NCBI GenBank assembly: GCA_020746105.1
Contig: CM036617.1
Coordinates: 159,038,912-159,102,911, forward strand
Origin: Trogon surrucura
Taxonomy: Eukaryota; Chordata; Aves; Trogoniformes; Trogonidae
Direction of reading: 5' to 3'
DNA length: 64,000 nt
The notes beneath the pieces are model-generated. The model did no database searches, was not told where the DNA came from, and worked only from the letters and a program-made list of their open reading frames with translations. Each line of letters starts with the position of its first letter. The first letter of the stretch is position 1. Shown piece after piece: positions 63,665 through 64,000 of this stretch. The position numbers were made by a program, and so were the translations under genes.

Positions 63665-64000
63665 TTCTCTCACACACCATTCAGTGCTTTAGCTTTTTGT
63701 AGTTTAAGGAAAACCTAAATTTCTCACCTTATCTTGGAGACATACTGTCCTGTAGAATAAACATATTACAAATATGGGATTAAAAAACAAGCAAACAAAG
63801 CCGAACAACTGTATTAAGAATAAAAAACAATTGAAGGGCTCTATAAGAAGAGGACTGCAGGTGGTGGCAAACGTGTAGCTAATTTGGGTAATAAGTTAGC
63901 ACCCGAGGGATGACTACTTTTGATTACTAGATTTATTTTTTTTTTGCTTAGTGTGGTATAATGCTCCCAAAGCATATACACATTACACAGTCTTGTTTAT

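Larger units (their letters stand above)
50983..64000 (+). other. TBXAS1 intron, no exon found
   Basis: AT-rich sequence with CR1 fragments at 58775, 62493 and 63609 and simple repeats at 52383, 59917 and 63271. Open frames (the longest about 156 codons, 56689-57159 on the minus strand) have no recognisable domain or splice pattern. I found no later TBXAS1 exon. Confidence 0.6.

Overview
This is vertebrate nuclear DNA, almost certainly avian. It carries about ten CR1 LINE fragments whose 3' ends have the bird-type tails (ATTCTATG)n or (ATTCTGTG)n. It also carries an avian-type endogenous retrovirus, has low coding density and has no bacterial-style gene organisation. The species cannot be told from the sequence.

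The only host coding sequence I can name is one 94-nt exon at 35179-35272 (+). It encodes the N-terminal segment, just after the membrane anchor, of thromboxane-A synthase (TBXAS1, CYP5A1). It has a good acceptor and donor. I could not find the neighbouring coding exons, so the window reads as one exon flanked by about 35 kb of upstream intron or 5' region and about 29 kb of downstream intron.

Layout. 1-35178 is mostly unique AT-rich intronic DNA. It holds CR1 fragments (4231, 16847, 25746, 34160), an AT-rich palindrome near 15.1-15.3 kb, a G-quadruplex-type tract at 11.0 kb, and an unusually CpG-rich patch at 22.7-23.3 kb that starts with an exon-like open segment. 35179-35272 is the TBXAS1 exon. 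35273-46765 is intron with a second CpG-enriched patch (38.77-39.15 kb) and a homopurine G-rich tract (39.7 kb). 46766-49409 is a complete short provirus: a 6-bp target duplication, two LTRs of 401/402 bp that differ by one substitution and one G, a Lys-type primer binding site, a splice donor, gag remnants, env-like remnants and a polypurine tract, but no pol. 49508-50982 holds two plus-strand CR1 copies, one with a long open reverse-transcriptase C-terminal frame. 51-64 kb is intron with three more CR1 fragments and simple repeats.

The most notable object is the provirus. It is structurally intact at its ends and very young, yet internally reduced to about 1.8 kb. This suggests a non-autonomous retroviral element copied in trans. 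It lies in the same orientation as the host gene, inside a TBXAS1 intron. Most of the short open frames in the window are chance frames or frames inside repeats and are not listed as genes.
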